DNA from: Larkinella humicola
GTDB taxonomy: Bacteria; Bacteroidota; Bacteroidia; Cytophagales; Spirosomataceae
Direction of reading: 5' to 3'
Assembly: GCF_008727875.1 (NCBI RefSeq)
Contig: NZ_VTWS01000003.1
Span: 558,001 to 622,000 of the forward strand
DNA length: 64,000 nucleotides
Shown here: positions 44,727-53,743 of the stretch, one piece after another
Position numbering within the stretch: the first letter of the stretch is position 1
Layout of the letters: every line of letters begins with the position of its first letter
Program-made: the position numbers and the translations under genes
The notes under the pieces: generated by a model
What the model was told of the DNA's origin: nothing
Seen by the model: only the letters and a program-made list of their open reading frames with translations
The model's database searches: none

Positions 44727-47162
44727 TTAACGGGTCAGTTGAAGAGTCGATTGAATCCGCGGACTTTTTTCGGTTACCGATTTTAAATAAAGCAGCTCGT
44801 ACAAGTTCCCTTTTCGCCAGGTTTCGAGCATGTTCAGGTAGTAAGGACTGCCGGGATTGCCGGATTGGCCGCCCGGAAAAACACCGTAGGCCCGAACGTC
44901 GGGTCCCGTCTGGACAATCATCCGCCACGACGGCCCGGCCCGGCGCCCGGCCGCGTTGACAATGCCGCGCCCTCCGCCAATCTGCACATTCAATGCACTG
45001 AAGGCATCCAGACCCGGAATCAGGTGCCGGACGGATGTCCCTTTATGATCGGCCCAGGCCCAGGTTTTCCCCAACGGCCCGTGCTGTTTCACCAGCGAAT
45101 CGACCGCAGACCGAAAGCTGCTGGTGACGATTTCCTGAATCGTTTCTTGGCGGTTTGGCGTCTGCACGTTGTCAAACCAACGGGAAGTGGGTTCTTCGGT
45201 GACGAGTTGCAGTGTGCGGTCGGCATTCGGATACCGCAGGGGCCGGTTGGCGTTATCCGGAAAATCGTCGGCCCAGATTCCGTCTTCCAGACGGCTAATC
45301 CAATCCACGAAAATGGTGCCGGCAACTGATGCCGTATCCTGCTGGTAGTTCCACTGGCGGACGGTTTTCAGCGCCTGCTTTTGCGGATCGGAAAGGTCTT
45401 TTCCCTGAATATATGGCAGCAGAACCGGCAGAAATTTGGAAGCCTGATGATTATACACATCATTTTGTAGATGACGCAGGCTATCCACCGTCACGTTTTG
45501 CATTGCTGTCAGCCGTTGGTTGATCCGCATGCCCCGATCGGTCGTTTCAAACTCCCAATTGATGTAATAGGGATAGGTCGGATCGGTCGACGATTGGTTG
45601 GCCGAACTGACAAATCCCCTCGGCGGATTTTTGACCCGCGGATTCTGAGCCGCCGGAATCCAGCCCTGCCAGTCGTTCGCGGCCTTGGTACCGTCCAAAA
45701 GAAATTTGCCCTGATCGCGCCATTTTAACGGAAACCGTCCATTCGGCGAAATCGCGATGTCTTTGGCCGCATTGGCAAAAACGAAGTTCTGCGCGGGAGC
45801 TACGTAATACGACAAGGCCGTTACATAATCGTCGTAGGTTTTGGCCCGGTTCAGCAAATAGAAGGTCTTGATGCCATTGTCGACCTCGTGGGCAATCCAG
45901 CGAGCGGCATAGCCCGTCGGAATGTTGTTTCGGAACGGTTTGTCTTCCGGCAAATAAACCACCGGGCCGTGGTGGGTATATAATATAGTGTCGACAACCG
46001 CCGGTTTTCCTTTCACCCGAATGGTTTCAACCCGCCGACGCACCGGTTTCCACTTTTCGTCGTGCCAGTATTCCTGTCGCCGGTTATCCCGAAAACGAAT
46101 CTTGTAAAAATCCAGCACATCGGCCCCGACGTTGGTAACGCCCCAGGCCACGTCCTTGTTAAAACCGATGATGACACCGGGGGCACCGGGCAATGACACG
46201 CCGTAGACGTTCATCGTGGGCGTCACGAGTTGAACCTGATACCAGATGGAAGGCAAACTCAGCGTCAGGTGCGGGTCATTCGCCAGAATCGGGTAGCCCG
46301 TGGCGGTTTTCTCCGGACCGACGGCCCAGTTGTTACTGCCAATCCCCGGATCATGCGACTGCCAGTTCAGCGCGACGCTGCTATCGGTTTCAGTATTCGG
46401 GGGCGGATTGGGCAATTTAACCGGTTCAAAGTCCCAACGTGTACCGACCGGAATGATGGGGTCTTCTTTAAAAGGATAATCCGGAAATAAATTGGCCGTC
46501 AGGGACGGGCCGAGCTGCTGCCGGACGTTGGTCATCATCACATCGTCGGCGCCCGCTGCCAGCGTCTGGGTCATCTGCTTGAGCAGAAACGCCACTTTGA
46601 TGGGCGTCCACGGTTCGGGAGCGTATCCCAGCAGTTTGTATTCAATCGGATAATCAGCCGGTTTCAATTGGTCGATGTATGCGTTGATGCCCGCCGTGTA
46701 GGCTTCCAGCACCGATTTGGAAACCGGATCATTCGACATGCCTTCCAGCGATTTTTCGGCACCATAGGCCATGCCCAGCCGCCGGTTGTAGCGGTCGAGT
46801 TCGACCGCCCGATCACCGATTAGCTCCGAAATCCGTCCGGCAGCCGCGTGGGTTTGAAATTCCATCTGCCACAAACGGTCGCGGGCCGTAGCGTAACCCT
46901 GGGCAAAATAAGCGTCGTAATCATTGTTGGCAAAAATGTGCGGAACATGCAGATCGTCAAACAAAATGGTGACGTCCTCCTTCGCACCTTTGACGGATAT
47001 TTTTTGTTCCGAAGAGTAACCCGCGGTTTCGGCATTCTGCCAAAACCCTTCAAATGGGCTCAGCAAACGACCCAGAGCCGGAATAGCGCCCCAGGGTTGA
47101 TTGAGTGCAACCGTTACACCAATGGAAATAAGTAGGCTCAGCAGGGCTTTCAAGACTTTCAT
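44727..47162 (-). CDS. Penicillin acylase family protein (Ntn hydrolase)
   Basis: The ATG at 47162 (MKVLKALLSLLISIGVTVAL) opens a signal or anchor segment and gives 811 residues. The chain has the layout of a self-cleaving acylase: an alpha part (DVTILFDDLHVPHIFANNDY), a spacer, and a beta chain whose N-terminal Ser is in GSNNWAVGPEKTATGYP (about 276). PILANDPHLTLSLPSIWYQV follows, as in the family. It is probably periplasmic. Substrates in such proteins range from beta-lactams to acyl-homoserine lactones, and the sequence does not show which. Confidence 0.93.
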   Translation of the reverse strand: MKVLKALLSLLISIGVTVALNQPWGAIPALGRLLSPFEGFWQNAETAGYSSEQKISVKGAKEDVTILFDDLHVPHIFANNDYDAYFAQGYATARDRLWQMEFQTHAAAGRISELIGDRAVELDRYNRRLGMAYGAEKSLEGMSNDPVSKSVLEAYTAGINAYIDQLKPADYPIEYKLLGYAPEPWTPIKVAFLLKQMTQTLAAGADDVMMTNVRQQLGPSLTANLFPDYPFKEDPIIPVGTRWDFEPVKLPNPPPNTETDSSVALNWQSHDPGIGSNNWAVGPEKTATGYPILANDPHLTLSLPSIWYQVQLVTPTMNVYGVSLPGAPGVIIGFNKDVAWGVTNVGADVLDFYKIRFRDNRRQEYWHDEKWKPVRRRVETIRVKGKPAVVDTILYTHHGPVVYLPEDKPFRNNIPTGYAARWIAHEVDNGIKTFYLLNRAKTYDDYVTALSYYVAPAQNFVFANAAKDIAISPNGRFPLKWRDQGKFLLDGTKAANDWQGWIPAAQNPRVKNPPRGFVSSANQSSTDPTYPYYINWEFETTDRGMRINQRLTAMQNVTVDSLRHLQNDVYNHQASKFLPVLLPYIQGKDLSDPQKQALKTVRQWNYQQDTASVAGTIFVDWISRLEDGIWADDFPDNANRPLRYPNADRTLQLVTEEPTSRWFDNVQTPNRQETIQEIVTSSFRSAVDSLVKQHGPLGKTWAWADHKGTSVRHLIPGLDAFSALNVQIGGGRGIVNAAGRRAGPSWRMIVQTGPDVRAYGVFPGGQSGNPGSPYYLNMLETWRKGNLYELLYLKSVTEKSPRIQSTLQLTR

Positions 47163-47335
47163 ACAGGGAACGGCGTTTGCCGGATCGTTCACAAAGAAAA
47201 TTTATTCTCGCTTTTATACCAATAAAAGAGCCTAAACTCCCGGTTTTTTCAACGGTGGCAGTTAACAAAGTGCAACGAACAATATCCACCGAATCAGGTT
47301 ATGAAGCAAAGTTCTTCTAAATACAACATTTTTAG

Positions 47336-47343
47336 TAAGTTTG
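47336..47343 (+). promoter_or_regulatory. Candidate -7 box of the GH3-like gene
   Basis: TAAGTTTG fits TAnnTTTG and ends 22 bases before the ATG. No TTG is seen at the -33 position. Confidence 0.45.
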
Positions 47344-47365
47344 AATCAGAATTACCGCTCCACGT

Positions 47366-48892
47366 ATGACCCTGCTGAATACGACACTGAAATGGCTGCT
47401 GCTCCGGCGTGTGCCGCGCATCAAGGCTATGATGGCGCACCCCGGCGAGGTTCAGCAGGCGGTTTTTCAGCAGCTCATCAGCAAAGGCCGTCATACGCAA
47501 TGGGGCCGCCAACACCACTACGATTCCATTCGCACCGTCCGTGAGTACCAGGAGCGGGTGCCGGTTTCGTCCTACGAAGACCTTTTCCCGTACATTGAGC
47601 GGACGATGAAGGGTGAGCAGAAACTGCTATGGCCCTCCCGCATTCACTGGTTTTCCAAGTCGTCGGGAACCACCAACGCCCGCAGCAAGTTCATTCCGGT
47701 TTCGCAGGAATCGCTGGACGAAAGCCATTTTCGGGGTGGAAAAGACATGATGGCGCTCTACGTTGCCAATAACCCGGAAAGCAAAGCCTTCGAGGGGAAA
47801 GGGTTGTCGATTGGTGGTAGTTTACACGAAAATCCGTATGGTCAGCACGGCTACGCGGGCGATGTGTCGGCGGTGGTCATGAAAAACCTGCCGCCCTGGG
47901 CGCAATACATTCGCACCCCGCCCATTGAAGTGGCGCTGATGGACAAGTGGGAGGAAAAAATCGACCGGATGGCCGAAATTGCCGCCCGCGAAAACGTGAC
48001 GAGTATTCTGGGCGTTCCGACCTGGGCGCTGGTTTTGCTGGAAAAAGTGCTGACCCTAACCGGCAAGCAGAATATTCTGGAAGTATGGCCCAATTTTGAG
48101 GTTTTTATCCACGGTGCCGTGGCTTTTCAGCCCTATCGGGAGTTGTTTTCCAACGAAGTTTTTCCTTCCAACGACACCCGCTACCTTGAAATCTACAACG
48201 CTTCGGAGGGTTTTTTTGCGATTCAGGACGATCTGAAGCGGATCGGCGAGATGCTGATCATGCTGGACTACGGTATTTTCTACGAGTTTGTGCCGATGGA
48301 AGATGCCGACAAGCCTTTTCCAAAAGCCCTGACCATTGAAGAAGTTGAACTGAACAAGAATTACGCGCTGGTGATTACCACCAACGGCGGACTCTGGCGA
48401 TACCGCGTCGGCGACACCGTGCGGTTTACCTCAAAATACCCCTTCCGCTTGAAAGTGAGTGGCCGGACCAAGCATTTTATCAATGCGTTCGGAGAAGAAG
48501 TGATCATCGAAAACGCCGAAAACGCCATTACCCAAGCCTGCGCAGCAACCGGTGCTACCGTGAGCGATTATACCGCCGGGCCGGTTTATATGGGCAGCGG
48601 AACCAACGGCCGGCACGAATGGATCATCGAGTTTTCGAGCGAACCTGCTAATTTCGATACATTCCGCAAGGTCCTCGACCAAACGCTCCGGCAGGTTAAT
48701 TCCGACTACGACGCCAAGCGGTATAACGACATGGTGCTGCATCCGCCTATTGTCCACGCCGTTCCGCGGGGGACGTTCTACGACTGGATGAAAACCCGGG
48801 GCAAGCTGGGTGGCCAGCATAAAGTGCCGCGCCTGAGCAACAGCCGGGAGTATCTGGACGATATTCTGGGCCGTTTGACAACGCTCTCCTGA
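47366..48892 (+). CDS. GH3 family acyl-acid:amine ligase-like protein
   Basis: The 508-residue protein matches the GH3 family, known in plants for joining amino acids to jasmonate or auxin through acyl-adenylates. Family landmarks are WFSKSSGTTNARSKFIPVS (phosphate-binding region), YNASEGFFAIQ, the central GGLWRYRVGDTVRF and the C-terminal SGRTKHFINAFGEE. Members are common in Bacteroidota, but their substrates are not known to me. It has its own promoter-like site. The following ispH gene has a separate one, so they are probably not an operon. Confidence 0.92.
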   Translation: MTLLNTTLKWLLLRRVPRIKAMMAHPGEVQQAVFQQLISKGRHTQWGRQHHYDSIRTVREYQERVPVSSYEDLFPYIERTMKGEQKLLWPSRIHWFSKSSGTTNARSKFIPVSQESLDESHFRGGKDMMALYVANNPESKAFEGKGLSIGGSLHENPYGQHGYAGDVSAVVMKNLPPWAQYIRTPPIEVALMDKWEEKIDRMAEIAARENVTSILGVPTWALVLLEKVLTLTGKQNILEVWPNFEVFIHGAVAFQPYRELFSNEVFPSNDTRYLEIYNASEGFFAIQDDLKRIGEMLIMLDYGIFYEFVPMEDADKPFPKALTIEEVELNKNYALVITTNGGLWRYRVGDTVRFTSKYPFRLKVSGRTKHFINAFGEEVIIENAENAITQACAATGATVSDYTAGPVYMGSGTNGRHEWIIEFSSEPANFDTFRKVLDQTLRQVNSDYDAKRYNDMVLHPPIVHAVPRGTFYDWMKTRGKLGGQHKVPRLSNSREYLDDILGRLTTLS

Positions 48893-48932
48893 TAAGCCGG
48901 TCATTTTTAGCCGAACGAAGCGTTTGCAGCGG

Positions 48933-48963
48933 TTGTTCTTCCGATGAAGTCTGTCTAATTTTG
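48933..48963 (+). promoter_or_regulatory. Promoter of ispH, nearly leaderless
   Basis: TTG (48933-48935) and TAATTTTG (48956-48963) are separated by 20 bases. The ATG of ispH follows only 5 bases after the -7 box, so transcription would start at or within a few bases of the start codon. Confidence 0.7.
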
Positions 48964-48968
48964 CCCGA

Positions 48969-50210
48969 ATGAAATCCTTCAACATCCCGGAGTATTACCG
49001 CAGTACCATCATCAGCCCGTTGAAAGAACTTCGGCGGAAACGCGATAAGCTCAAGCGCGATTTTACGCCCACGGTTCTTGATTTTGGTCCGGTCCGCTTC
49101 CTCATTGCCCGGCATTTTGGATTCTGCTACGGCGTCGAAAACGCCATTGAAATTGCCTACAAAGCGATTGCTGAAAATACCGGAAAACGCATTTTTCTGC
49201 TCAGTGAAATGATTCACAATCCGGATGTGAACCGGGATTTGCAGGAACGTGGGGTGCAGTTTATCATGGAAACGTCCGGAAAACAGATCATTCCGTGGAC
49301 CGAACTAACCACAGATGATGTGGTGGTGATCCCGGCGTTTGGCACGACCATCGAAATTCAGCAAAGGCTGGCCGACATCGGCCTGAATGTCGAGCAATAT
49401 GACACGACCTGCCCGTTTGTCGAAAAAGTGTGGAACAAAGCCACCCAAATCGGGCAGAAGGACTATACCGTGGTGGTTCATGGAAAACCGTCGCACGAGG
49501 AAACCCGCGCTACGTTTTCGCACAGCAAAGCATCGGCTCCGACCGTGGTGGTGAAAGACATGGCACAGGCGCAACGGCTGGCGACGTACCTCACCGGCGA
49601 GTCGACCAAAGAAGCGTTTTATGCCGAATTCAACGGCCAGTTTTCGCCCGGTTTTGACCCCGAACGGGATTTGCAGCGCATCGGCGTCGTCAATCAAACC
49701 ACGATGCTGGCGTCGGATACACAGCAGATTGCCGATTTCCTGAAAACCGTCATGATCCGCCATTATCGTCTGCTGCCGGACGAGGTGGATAGTCGTTTTG
49801 CCAACACCCGCGACACGCTTTGCTATGCGACCAACGACAACCAGGATTCTACCTACGCCCTGCTGACGAATCCCGCCGATTTTGCGATTGTTGCGGGCGG
49901 CTACAACAGCTCCAATACGTTGCACATTGTGGAGTTGTGCGAAGAAAAACTGCCGACGTATTTTATTGAAACCGAACAGAAAATCCTGTCACGGGAGTTG
50001 ATCCGGCATTTTAACCTGCATTCGAAACAGGAAGTGGTCACCGAAAACTTTCTTCCGGATCAAAACCCGGTCACCGTTCTACTGACCTGCGGAGCGTCCT
50101 GCCCCGACGCAGTGGTAGAAGGTATCCTCCTCAAAATCGTCTCTTTTTTTGCCGATGCCCGCCCGATTGACGCCGTCATGGCAGAAGTCGAACAGCAGTT
50201 TGCTTCCTGA
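48969..50210 (+). CDS. ispH: 4-hydroxy-3-methylbut-2-enyl diphosphate reductase (long form)
   Basis: IspH is the [4Fe-4S] enzyme for the last step of the MEP isoprenoid pathway. At 413 residues it is about 100 longer than the E. coli enzyme and resembles the long cyanobacterial/plant type. Cluster cysteines are visible in FGFCYGVENAI (C53), TCPFVEKVW (C148) and CGASCPD (C374/C378). HGKPSHEETRATFSH and NQTTMLASD carry substrate residues. The N-terminal 40 residues before the conserved core are basic. Confidence 0.95.
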   Translation: MKSFNIPEYYRSTIISPLKELRRKRDKLKRDFTPTVLDFGPVRFLIARHFGFCYGVENAIEIAYKAIAENTGKRIFLLSEMIHNPDVNRDLQERGVQFIMETSGKQIIPWTELTTDDVVVIPAFGTTIEIQQRLADIGLNVEQYDTTCPFVEKVWNKATQIGQKDYTVVVHGKPSHEETRATFSHSKASAPTVVVKDMAQAQRLATYLTGESTKEAFYAEFNGQFSPGFDPERDLQRIGVVNQTTMLASDTQQIADFLKTVMIRHYRLLPDEVDSRFANTRDTLCYATNDNQDSTYALLTNPADFAIVAGGYNSSNTLHIVELCEEKLPTYFIETEQKILSRELIRHFNLHSKQEVVTENFLPDQNPVTVLLTCGASCPDAVVEGILLKIVSFFADARPIDAVMAEVEQQFAS

Positions 50211-50372
50211 AATCCGGCAGGAAATCGCCATAAATGTCCTGCCATGACAGTAAAAAGCACACAAACCGTCCTTTGCATTGCCTAAAAGGTAATTACCGAG
50301 ATACACCCGTTTTACAGGGCTCACTGAGGCAAAACCGCAGAAACAAGACCAGATCATAACCAATCAACCCGT

Positions 50373-51215
50373 ATGTACACCATTGGCATCAACACGTTTT
50401 TATTTACATCGCCTTTCACGAACGAAAGCGTGAAGTGGTTTTCAAAATTCGCGGAATGGGGTTTCGATACCGTCGAAATCGGTTTGGAAGAACCCTGGAA
50501 CGTTGATCCTCAATTGGTAAAAAAAGCGTTGACCGATGCCAATTTAGGCTGTAAGACGGTTTGTGCGGCCATGGGTCCGGACCGGGATTTTCGTGGAGAC
50601 GAAGAGCAGCAGCAAACGGCAATGACGTATTTGAAAGCGCTGCTGGATTTCATGGAAATCATCGGCGCCGAAATGCTGGTCGGGCCGTTGTATTCGAGTG
50701 TTGGCCGTGCCGAAGCGACCCCGAAAGAAGTGTACAAAGAGCAGGAGAAAACCGTGGTTGGGCATTTGAAAGAACTGGCGGCTTACGCTGCGGGCAAAGG
50801 GTTGAAAATTGCCCTCGAACCGCTCAACCGCTTCGAAACCGACTTTATCAATACCGCCGATCAGGCCATTCACCTGGCGGATCTGGTTGGTAACGACGCC
50901 GTTCGGCTGCACCTGGACACGTTCCACATGAACATCGAGGAGAAATTTCAGGCCGAAGCCATTCGCAAAGCCGGTTCGCGGCTGGAATTGCTGCACAGTT
51001 GCGGGTGCGACCGGGGTATTCCGGGCAACGACCACATCGACTGGGCCTCCATCCGTCAGGCGTTGAAAGACATTGATTTCAAAGGCCAACTGGTTATCGA
51101 GTCGTTTACGCCCGAGGTGAAAGCCATTGCCAAAGCCGCAGCCATCTGGCGCGACATCGAACCCTCCGGCGAAGACATTGCCGTGAAAGGACTGGCGTTT
51201 TTGAAGACGGTGTAA
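50373..51215 (+). CDS. Sugar epimerase/isomerase, D-tagatose/D-psicose 3-epimerase-like
   Basis: The 280-residue protein is a xylose-isomerase-like TIM barrel. The metal-binding quartet of the ketose 3-epimerase group is in place: Glu in LEPLNRFETDF (about 149), Asp in HLDTFHMNIEE (about 182), His in LLHSCGCDRG (about 207) and Glu in VIESFTP (about 243). It probably moves a hydroxyl at C3 of a ketose, using Mn2+ or a similar metal. It stands alone, with no sugar operon around it. A perfect 30-bp inverted repeat follows its stop. Confidence 0.88.
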   Translation: MYTIGINTFLFTSPFTNESVKWFSKFAEWGFDTVEIGLEEPWNVDPQLVKKALTDANLGCKTVCAAMGPDRDFRGDEEQQQTAMTYLKALLDFMEIIGAEMLVGPLYSSVGRAEATPKEVYKEQEKTVVGHLKELAAYAAGKGLKIALEPLNRFETDFINTADQAIHLADLVGNDAVRLHLDTFHMNIEEKFQAEAIRKAGSRLELLHSCGCDRGIPGNDHIDWASIRQALKDIDFKGQLVIESFTPEVKAIAKAAAIWRDIEPSGEDIAVKGLAFLKTV

Positions 51216-51218
51216 CGC

Positions 51219-51300
51219 TTGCCCCCGGCCCCTAAAGGGGAGAGGACGTCGCTTAATCTGGATCGTTTAGCGTCCTCTCCCCTTTAGGGGCCGGGGGCAA
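51219..51300. repeat. Perfect 30-bp inverted repeat between convergent genes
   Basis: Arms 51219-51248 and 51271-51300 are exact inverted copies (30 of 30) around a 22-base spacer. They are GC-rich and contain CCCCTAAAGGGG, itself a palindrome. It starts 4 bases after one stop and ends 9 bases before the stop of the opposite gene, so it can act as a terminator for both. Confidence 0.93.
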
Positions 51301-51308
51301 TTTATAAT

Positions 51309-52850
51309 TTACTCCTCCGGAACCCGGACATTGACCTGACTCGGCACGCTTTCGTTGTGCAACCGGTCGAGTGACGTAATCAGGTATACATACCGTCCAT
51401 CGGCTTCGGCGGTTCGGTCAATAAACCGGGTGGTTCGCTCGCCCACGCAAATCGCCAGAATGTGGGTCGGATCTTCCGTATTCACCTTGTCTTTCCGGTC
51501 AAAACGATACACCACATAATACCGGGCCTTGTCGCCGTCCGGTGCCGGGCCGGGCTCCTGCCAGAGCAGTTCGACGCCCTCGGACGTAGGCCGGGCTTTC
51601 AGGTCTTTGGGCGAAAGGGGCGGTTCGGGATCTTTCCAGGGCATTGGCGGGATCAGCGCCGGATACCGGTAGAAATTCGTCAGCAACGTATCGCGAACAC
51701 CATTCAGGTTATCCGTCAGGGATTTGGAGCTAAAGAAGATACTGCCATGAATCTGGCTGAACTGCCGGTTGTAGTTCAGTTGGGTCGTCATCTCGTTCGG
51801 ATTGTTCCAGGCCCGGTCGCGCGGGGTAGAACGGTTGATCCGAAACGCGCCCTGGCCAATGTAGAGGTGTCGGTCGAAACCGTTTTTGATCCACCAGTCG
51901 ACCAGAAGCCGGTACGGAACCTTCTGAAAATCCGTACTAAAATACACTTGTGGCGCAATGTAGTCGATCCAGCCTTCCCGAATCCATTTGCGGGTATCGG
52001 CATACAAATCAAAATAAGATGTCAAACCGCCCGTCGTGAGCGAGCCTTCGGGGTCCTGGCTGCTGTTTTTCCAGACCCCAAACGGGCTGACGCCAAACTT
52101 CACATACGGTTTCAGGGCCTGAATCGAATCCCGGAGTTGGTGTATCAACTGGTTGATGTTTTCCCGACGCCAATTCGCCAGGTTCATCCCGTTGAAATAC
52201 GTTTTATAGGTCACTTCGTCGTGAATAACCTGTCCGGCCACTCCGTACGGATAAAAATAATCGTCAAAATGAATCCCGTCTACGTCGTAGTTCCGAACGA
52301 TGTTGGTCACAATACCGGTCACATAATTGCGGACTTCGGGCAAACCCAGATTGAATAATTTTCGGCCACCGTATTGCAGCATCCATTCCGGCCGGCGGAA
52401 ACTGATGTGATCGGGCGTAACACTGGAGTTTTTACTGAACGTAGCCCGGTCGAGGTTAAACCAGGCGTGGAATTCCATGCCACGGTCGTGGGTTTCCCGG
52501 ATCATGAATTCCAGCGGATCGTAGAATGGCACCGGGGCGCGGCCCTGTTGGCCCGTTAGCCAGAACGACCAGGGTTCCGTACTTTTGGCGTAAAAGGCAT
52601 CCGCAGCCGCCCGGATCTGCACCACCACGGCGTTGATGCCCGCCCGCTGGTGCTGGTCGAGCAGGGCAATGAATTCGGCCTGCTGGTTTTCGGCGGATAG
52701 CCCCCGCACACTCGGCCAGTCGATGTTGTCCACCGTGGCAATCCAAACCGCACGAAACTCCCGCTTGGGCGGGTGCTGGGCAATCGCTTCAGACATTTCC
52801 CAAAAAAAGCAGACGAAAAAGACGAAGAAAGCCCGGTAGTGAAAGCGCAT
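51309..52850 (-). CDS. Family 10-like glycosyl hydrolase (GHL10/DUF187), secreted
   Basis: The ATG at 52850 (MRFHYRAFFVFFVCFFWEMS) opens a signal peptide and gives 513 residues. The TIM-barrel domain (about 28-350) starts REFRAVWIATVDNIDWPS and includes VDGIHFDDYFYPYG and DYIAPQVYFS, typical of GHL10 proteins. A fibronectin-III-like C-terminal domain (about 405-513) follows. Relatives are thought to act on bacterial cell-wall or other polysaccharides. The true substrate is not shown here. Confidence 0.92.
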   Translation of the reverse strand: MRFHYRAFFVFFVCFFWEMSEAIAQHPPKREFRAVWIATVDNIDWPSVRGLSAENQQAEFIALLDQHQRAGINAVVVQIRAAADAFYAKSTEPWSFWLTGQQGRAPVPFYDPLEFMIRETHDRGMEFHAWFNLDRATFSKNSSVTPDHISFRRPEWMLQYGGRKLFNLGLPEVRNYVTGIVTNIVRNYDVDGIHFDDYFYPYGVAGQVIHDEVTYKTYFNGMNLANWRRENINQLIHQLRDSIQALKPYVKFGVSPFGVWKNSSQDPEGSLTTGGLTSYFDLYADTRKWIREGWIDYIAPQVYFSTDFQKVPYRLLVDWWIKNGFDRHLYIGQGAFRINRSTPRDRAWNNPNEMTTQLNYNRQFSQIHGSIFFSSKSLTDNLNGVRDTLLTNFYRYPALIPPMPWKDPEPPLSPKDLKARPTSEGVELLWQEPGPAPDGDKARYYVVYRFDRKDKVNTEDPTHILAICVGERTTRFIDRTAEADGRYVYLITSLDRLHNESVPSQVNVRVPEE

Positions 52851-52881
52851 GCGCACGAGATTGGTCAAAAAGATTGATGCT

Positions 52882-52914
52882 CAAAGATACGGAAGAACCC
52901 TCTCCCCTTTCAAA
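52882..52914 (-). promoter_or_regulatory. Candidate promoter of the GHL10 hydrolase gene
   Basis: On the minus strand TTTG (52914-52911) is followed after 21 bases by TATCTTTG (52889-52882), about 30 bases before the ATG. The spacing is slightly long. Confidence 0.55.
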
Positions 52915-53098
52915 CTTTGTTACCAATCGGTTTATTGCGTTGCTTCTGTTGAAGTCCCCTGATATGGGGCTGCTGCGTTTTGGATTTTAAGAAGACGATT
53001 CCTTTTTTTTCGGATGCCTTTCCAGAAAACCGCTCCTATATCCACAAAATATTATTTGGAAAAAATTTAGGAACGGTTAATATTAATGTTGAACAGTA

Positions 53099-53129
53099 TT
53101 TGGTATAACTATTGTATACAGTAATTTTG
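53099..53129 (+). promoter_or_regulatory. Promoter of the Lrp/AsnC gene
   Basis: TTTG (53099-53102) and TAATTTTG (53122-53129) are separated by exactly 19 bases. The leader to the ATG is about 135 bases. It lies in a 419-base intergenic stretch that is otherwise A/T-rich with no further gene. A weaker TAGTTTTG lies at 53217-53224. Confidence 0.8.
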
Positions 53130-53158
53130 TAGCTAAAATTGGGCCGCAAAACCAATCA

Positions 53159-53181
53159 TTATTTTACATTTTAGTAAATAA
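53159..53181 (+). promoter_or_regulatory. Candidate operator in the Lrp/AsnC leader
   Basis: TTATTTTAC (53159-53167) and GTAAATAA (53174-53181) form a near-palindrome, of the TTTAC...GTAAA kind bound by some Lrp/AsnC proteins. Its place downstream of the promoter would fit autoregulation. It is weak evidence in A/T-rich DNA. Confidence 0.35.
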
Positions 53182-53269
53182 TCCATATTTTTTTATAAAA
53201 ATAAAAGGATTGTGTTTAGTTTTGCGTGATCTCATATTGGTTGGATAAAGTTTTAAGGTCATCACTATC

Positions 53270-53740
53270 ATGTCAGGAATCAAACTCGATCAGATTGATC
53301 GGAAAGTATTAGAAATTCTACAGACAAACGCTAAAATCACCAATGCTCAGCTGTCGAAGGAAATTGGTTTGTCCCCGGCACCTACCCTTGAGCGCGTTAA
53401 AAAACTGGAAACTTCGGGCATCATTCAGAGCTACCATGCTCAACTGAACCGGGACCGGGTTGGCCTGGGCGTTACCACGTTTGTGCAGGTTTCGCTGGTC
53501 GGTCACAAGAAGCAGGTAACCGAATCGTTTGTCAATGCCGTGAAGGGAATTCCGGAGATTATCGAATGCCACCACATCACGGGTTCCGGCGATTTTCTGC
53601 TGAAAGTCATCGCCAAAGACATTGCCTCGTATCAGGTTCTGATGCTGGAAAAAATCAACGAAATCGAAGAAGTCGCCAGCACCCAAACCATGGTCATTCT
53701 GTCGACGTTTAAAGAAAGTAAAGTACTTCCGATCCCCTGA
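53270..53740 (+). CDS. Lrp/AsnC family transcriptional regulator
   Basis: The 156-residue protein has an N-terminal helix-turn-helix (DRKVLEILQTNAKITNAQLS, then IGLSPAPTLERVKKLETSG). A C-terminal RAM ligand-binding domain follows (about 70-150, with CHHITGSGDFLLKVIAKD). Such proteins sense amino acids and often regulate their own gene. No target gene is adjacent on the same strand. Its long A/T-rich upstream region suggests complex control. Confidence 0.95.
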   Translation: MSGIKLDQIDRKVLEILQTNAKITNAQLSKEIGLSPAPTLERVKKLETSGIIQSYHAQLNRDRVGLGVTTFVQVSLVGHKKQVTESFVNAVKGIPEIIECHHITGSGDFLLKVIAKDIASYQVLMLEKINEIEEVASTQTMVILSTFKESKVLPIP

Positions 53741-53743
53741 AGG

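Noticed and set aside
50215-50242. Possible terminator after ispH (7-bp stem GGCAGGA/TCCTGCC)
   Set aside because: Long loop and no T run on the plus strand; too weak to call.
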